Of a stretch of 64,000 nucleotides of DNA, positions 63,156 through 64,000 are shown in pieces. Numbering within the stretch: position 1 is the first letter of the stretch; each line of letters begins with the position of its first letter. The DNA lies in contig CAMNCW010000036.1 in assembly GCA_946534715.1 (NCBI GenBank), forward strand, positions 1-64,000, given 5' to 3'. The position numbers were made by a program, and so were the translations under genes. Source of the stretch: an uncultured Bacteroidales bacterium. Lineage in GTDB: Bacteria > Bacteroidota > Bacteroidia > Bacteroidales > Paludibacteraceae. The notes under the pieces are model-generated. The model ran no database searches, had not been told where the DNA came from, and saw nothing but the letters and a program-made list of their open reading frames with translations.

Positions 63156-64000
63156 ATATAAATTTACGATTTGACGATTGACGATTGATAGTTTCATCCA
63201 TTCCCTGCGGATGGTTATTGACGATACCTGAAAGTAAGCAGATAGCATTCTCTATCAGCCGTTTGCCGTCGGTGGTGAGATAGGCGGTCGAATACTCGCT
63301 CACGCCGATCATGTACATCGCTTGGGGTAGAGTAGTGCCGTTACAGTCGGTTCCTTGCGGCAGATATACGATGGAACTATAGTCCGCTTGAGATACAGGT
63401 GAAGCCAAGAGATCAAAGCCTTCGGTATTCGTCCATGTGGAGATAGCCGTAACGGCCTTGGTGTTGCATTGTGCGAAGAGTTGTACCGTCCCCTCAGTGA
63501 TAGTTACGCCTTTGAAAAGCGGATGAAGAGGATCCGTTACCGAGACAGAGAGATCCTCTGTGTTGACGGCATTTCCCCAATTCCAAACGGTATTCTTGAG
63601 CAAGAACGGTTTGAGAAGTACCATCGGTTTGTCATAGCCTTTGAGTGCCGCAAAACCCGTAGCACCGCTATTCGGTTTGGGCCCCAGGACAATCACATCG
63701 TACGTACTATAATCCACTTCCGGGTCGGTCGCGTCCGCTTCAACTACCCATAAACTGTCATTCGCACGCAGGTATTTGAGCAGCGCTTTGTCTTCGCTTG
63801 CTCCCGGCAAGGTTACAAAAGCAACCGCCTTTGTACCTTTCGGCTGAACAGACGGAACGGTGTCGCCTCCTGCCGGCTCCGGGTCATGGCGTTCGCCCGG
63901 AGACTCATAGCAACCTAAATCCGGTGCTAAACCGTTATACCCCAAGTTGACATCTATTCCGGCATCAATAAGACGAGAGGTAGAGGCAAGCCGGAGGTAT
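63085..64000 (-). CDS. Right-handed beta-helix/pectate-lyase-like secreted protein, C-terminal part (5' end outside window)
   Basis: YLRLASTSRLIDAGIDVNLGYNGLAPDLGCYE at window edge; tail RKFIYEGKLFIQAGDLYFDVTGRRIHR*. Confidence 0.65.
   Translation of the reverse strand, partial: YLRLASTSRLIDAGIDVNLGYNGLAPDLGCYESPGERHDPEPAGGDTVPSVQPKGTKAVAFVTLPGASEDKALLKYLRANDSLWVVEADATDPEVDYSTYDVIVLGPKPNSGATGFAALKGYDKPMVLLKPFLLKNTVWNWGNAVNTEDLSVSVTDPLHPLFKGVTITEGTVQLFAQCNTKAVTAISTWTNTEGFDLLASPVSQADYSSIVYLPQGTDCNGTTLPQAMYMIGVSEYSTAYLTTDGKRLIENAICLLSGIVNNHPQGMDETINRQSSNRKFIYEGKLFIQAGDLYFDVTGRRIHR

Overview
This is a chromosomal window from a Bacteroidetes (Bacteroidales-like) genome. It encodes ribosomal proteins L28/L33/DUF4295, an AmgK/MurU-like amino-sugar recycling pair with a RapZ-C-terminal-domain protein, tRNA-Lys and tRNA-Arg, sprA (T9SS/gliding), ruvA, thiL, ispD, kdsC, kdsD, a glycosyltransferase block, a Gtr-type glycosylation operon with an NDP-hexose 2,3-dehydratase, parAB, kduI, gldG, PPIase, DHH phosphoesterase, a SpoU methyltransferase, a periplasmic-binding/AraC membrane regulator next to an MFS and SusC/SusD locus, a glucosaminidase, mutS2 and a BspA-like LRR protein. 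The signal not explained by genes is two dispersed repeat families that invade gene boundaries and also the interior of otherwise conserved ORFs without breaking them. Family A is AT-rich heptanucleotide tandem arrays (TCAATTN, GTGMATT, TCAACTT, TCAAATC, TTNTTAA). Inside genes these read as heptapeptide periodicities such as SQLSIVN/SQLLI and TMHNAQF/TIHNAQC/TI. Family B is G/C-rich hairpin elements (e.g. TCCCCCTCTGAGAGGGGGGCGGGGGGTGTC and CTCCCTCCCTTGWGGGGAGGGNNGGGGTGGGGTT), read as SPSERGAGGV, PPAPLSxGE, SLPCGEGRGGV and similar. One 855-bp methyltransferase gene carries four insertions. Other notable structure: 11-bp phased arrays in intergenic regions (one an 80-bp duplicate with a single mismatch), a 71-nt out-of-frame gene overlap encoding a C-terminal tail in one frame and a signal peptide in the other, TTG starts embedded in heptad arrays, and a recurrent Bacteroidetes promoter with mostly exact 20-bp spacing. 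No CRISPR, rRNA, IS element or prophage was seen. All calls are by eye from motifs, with no database search.
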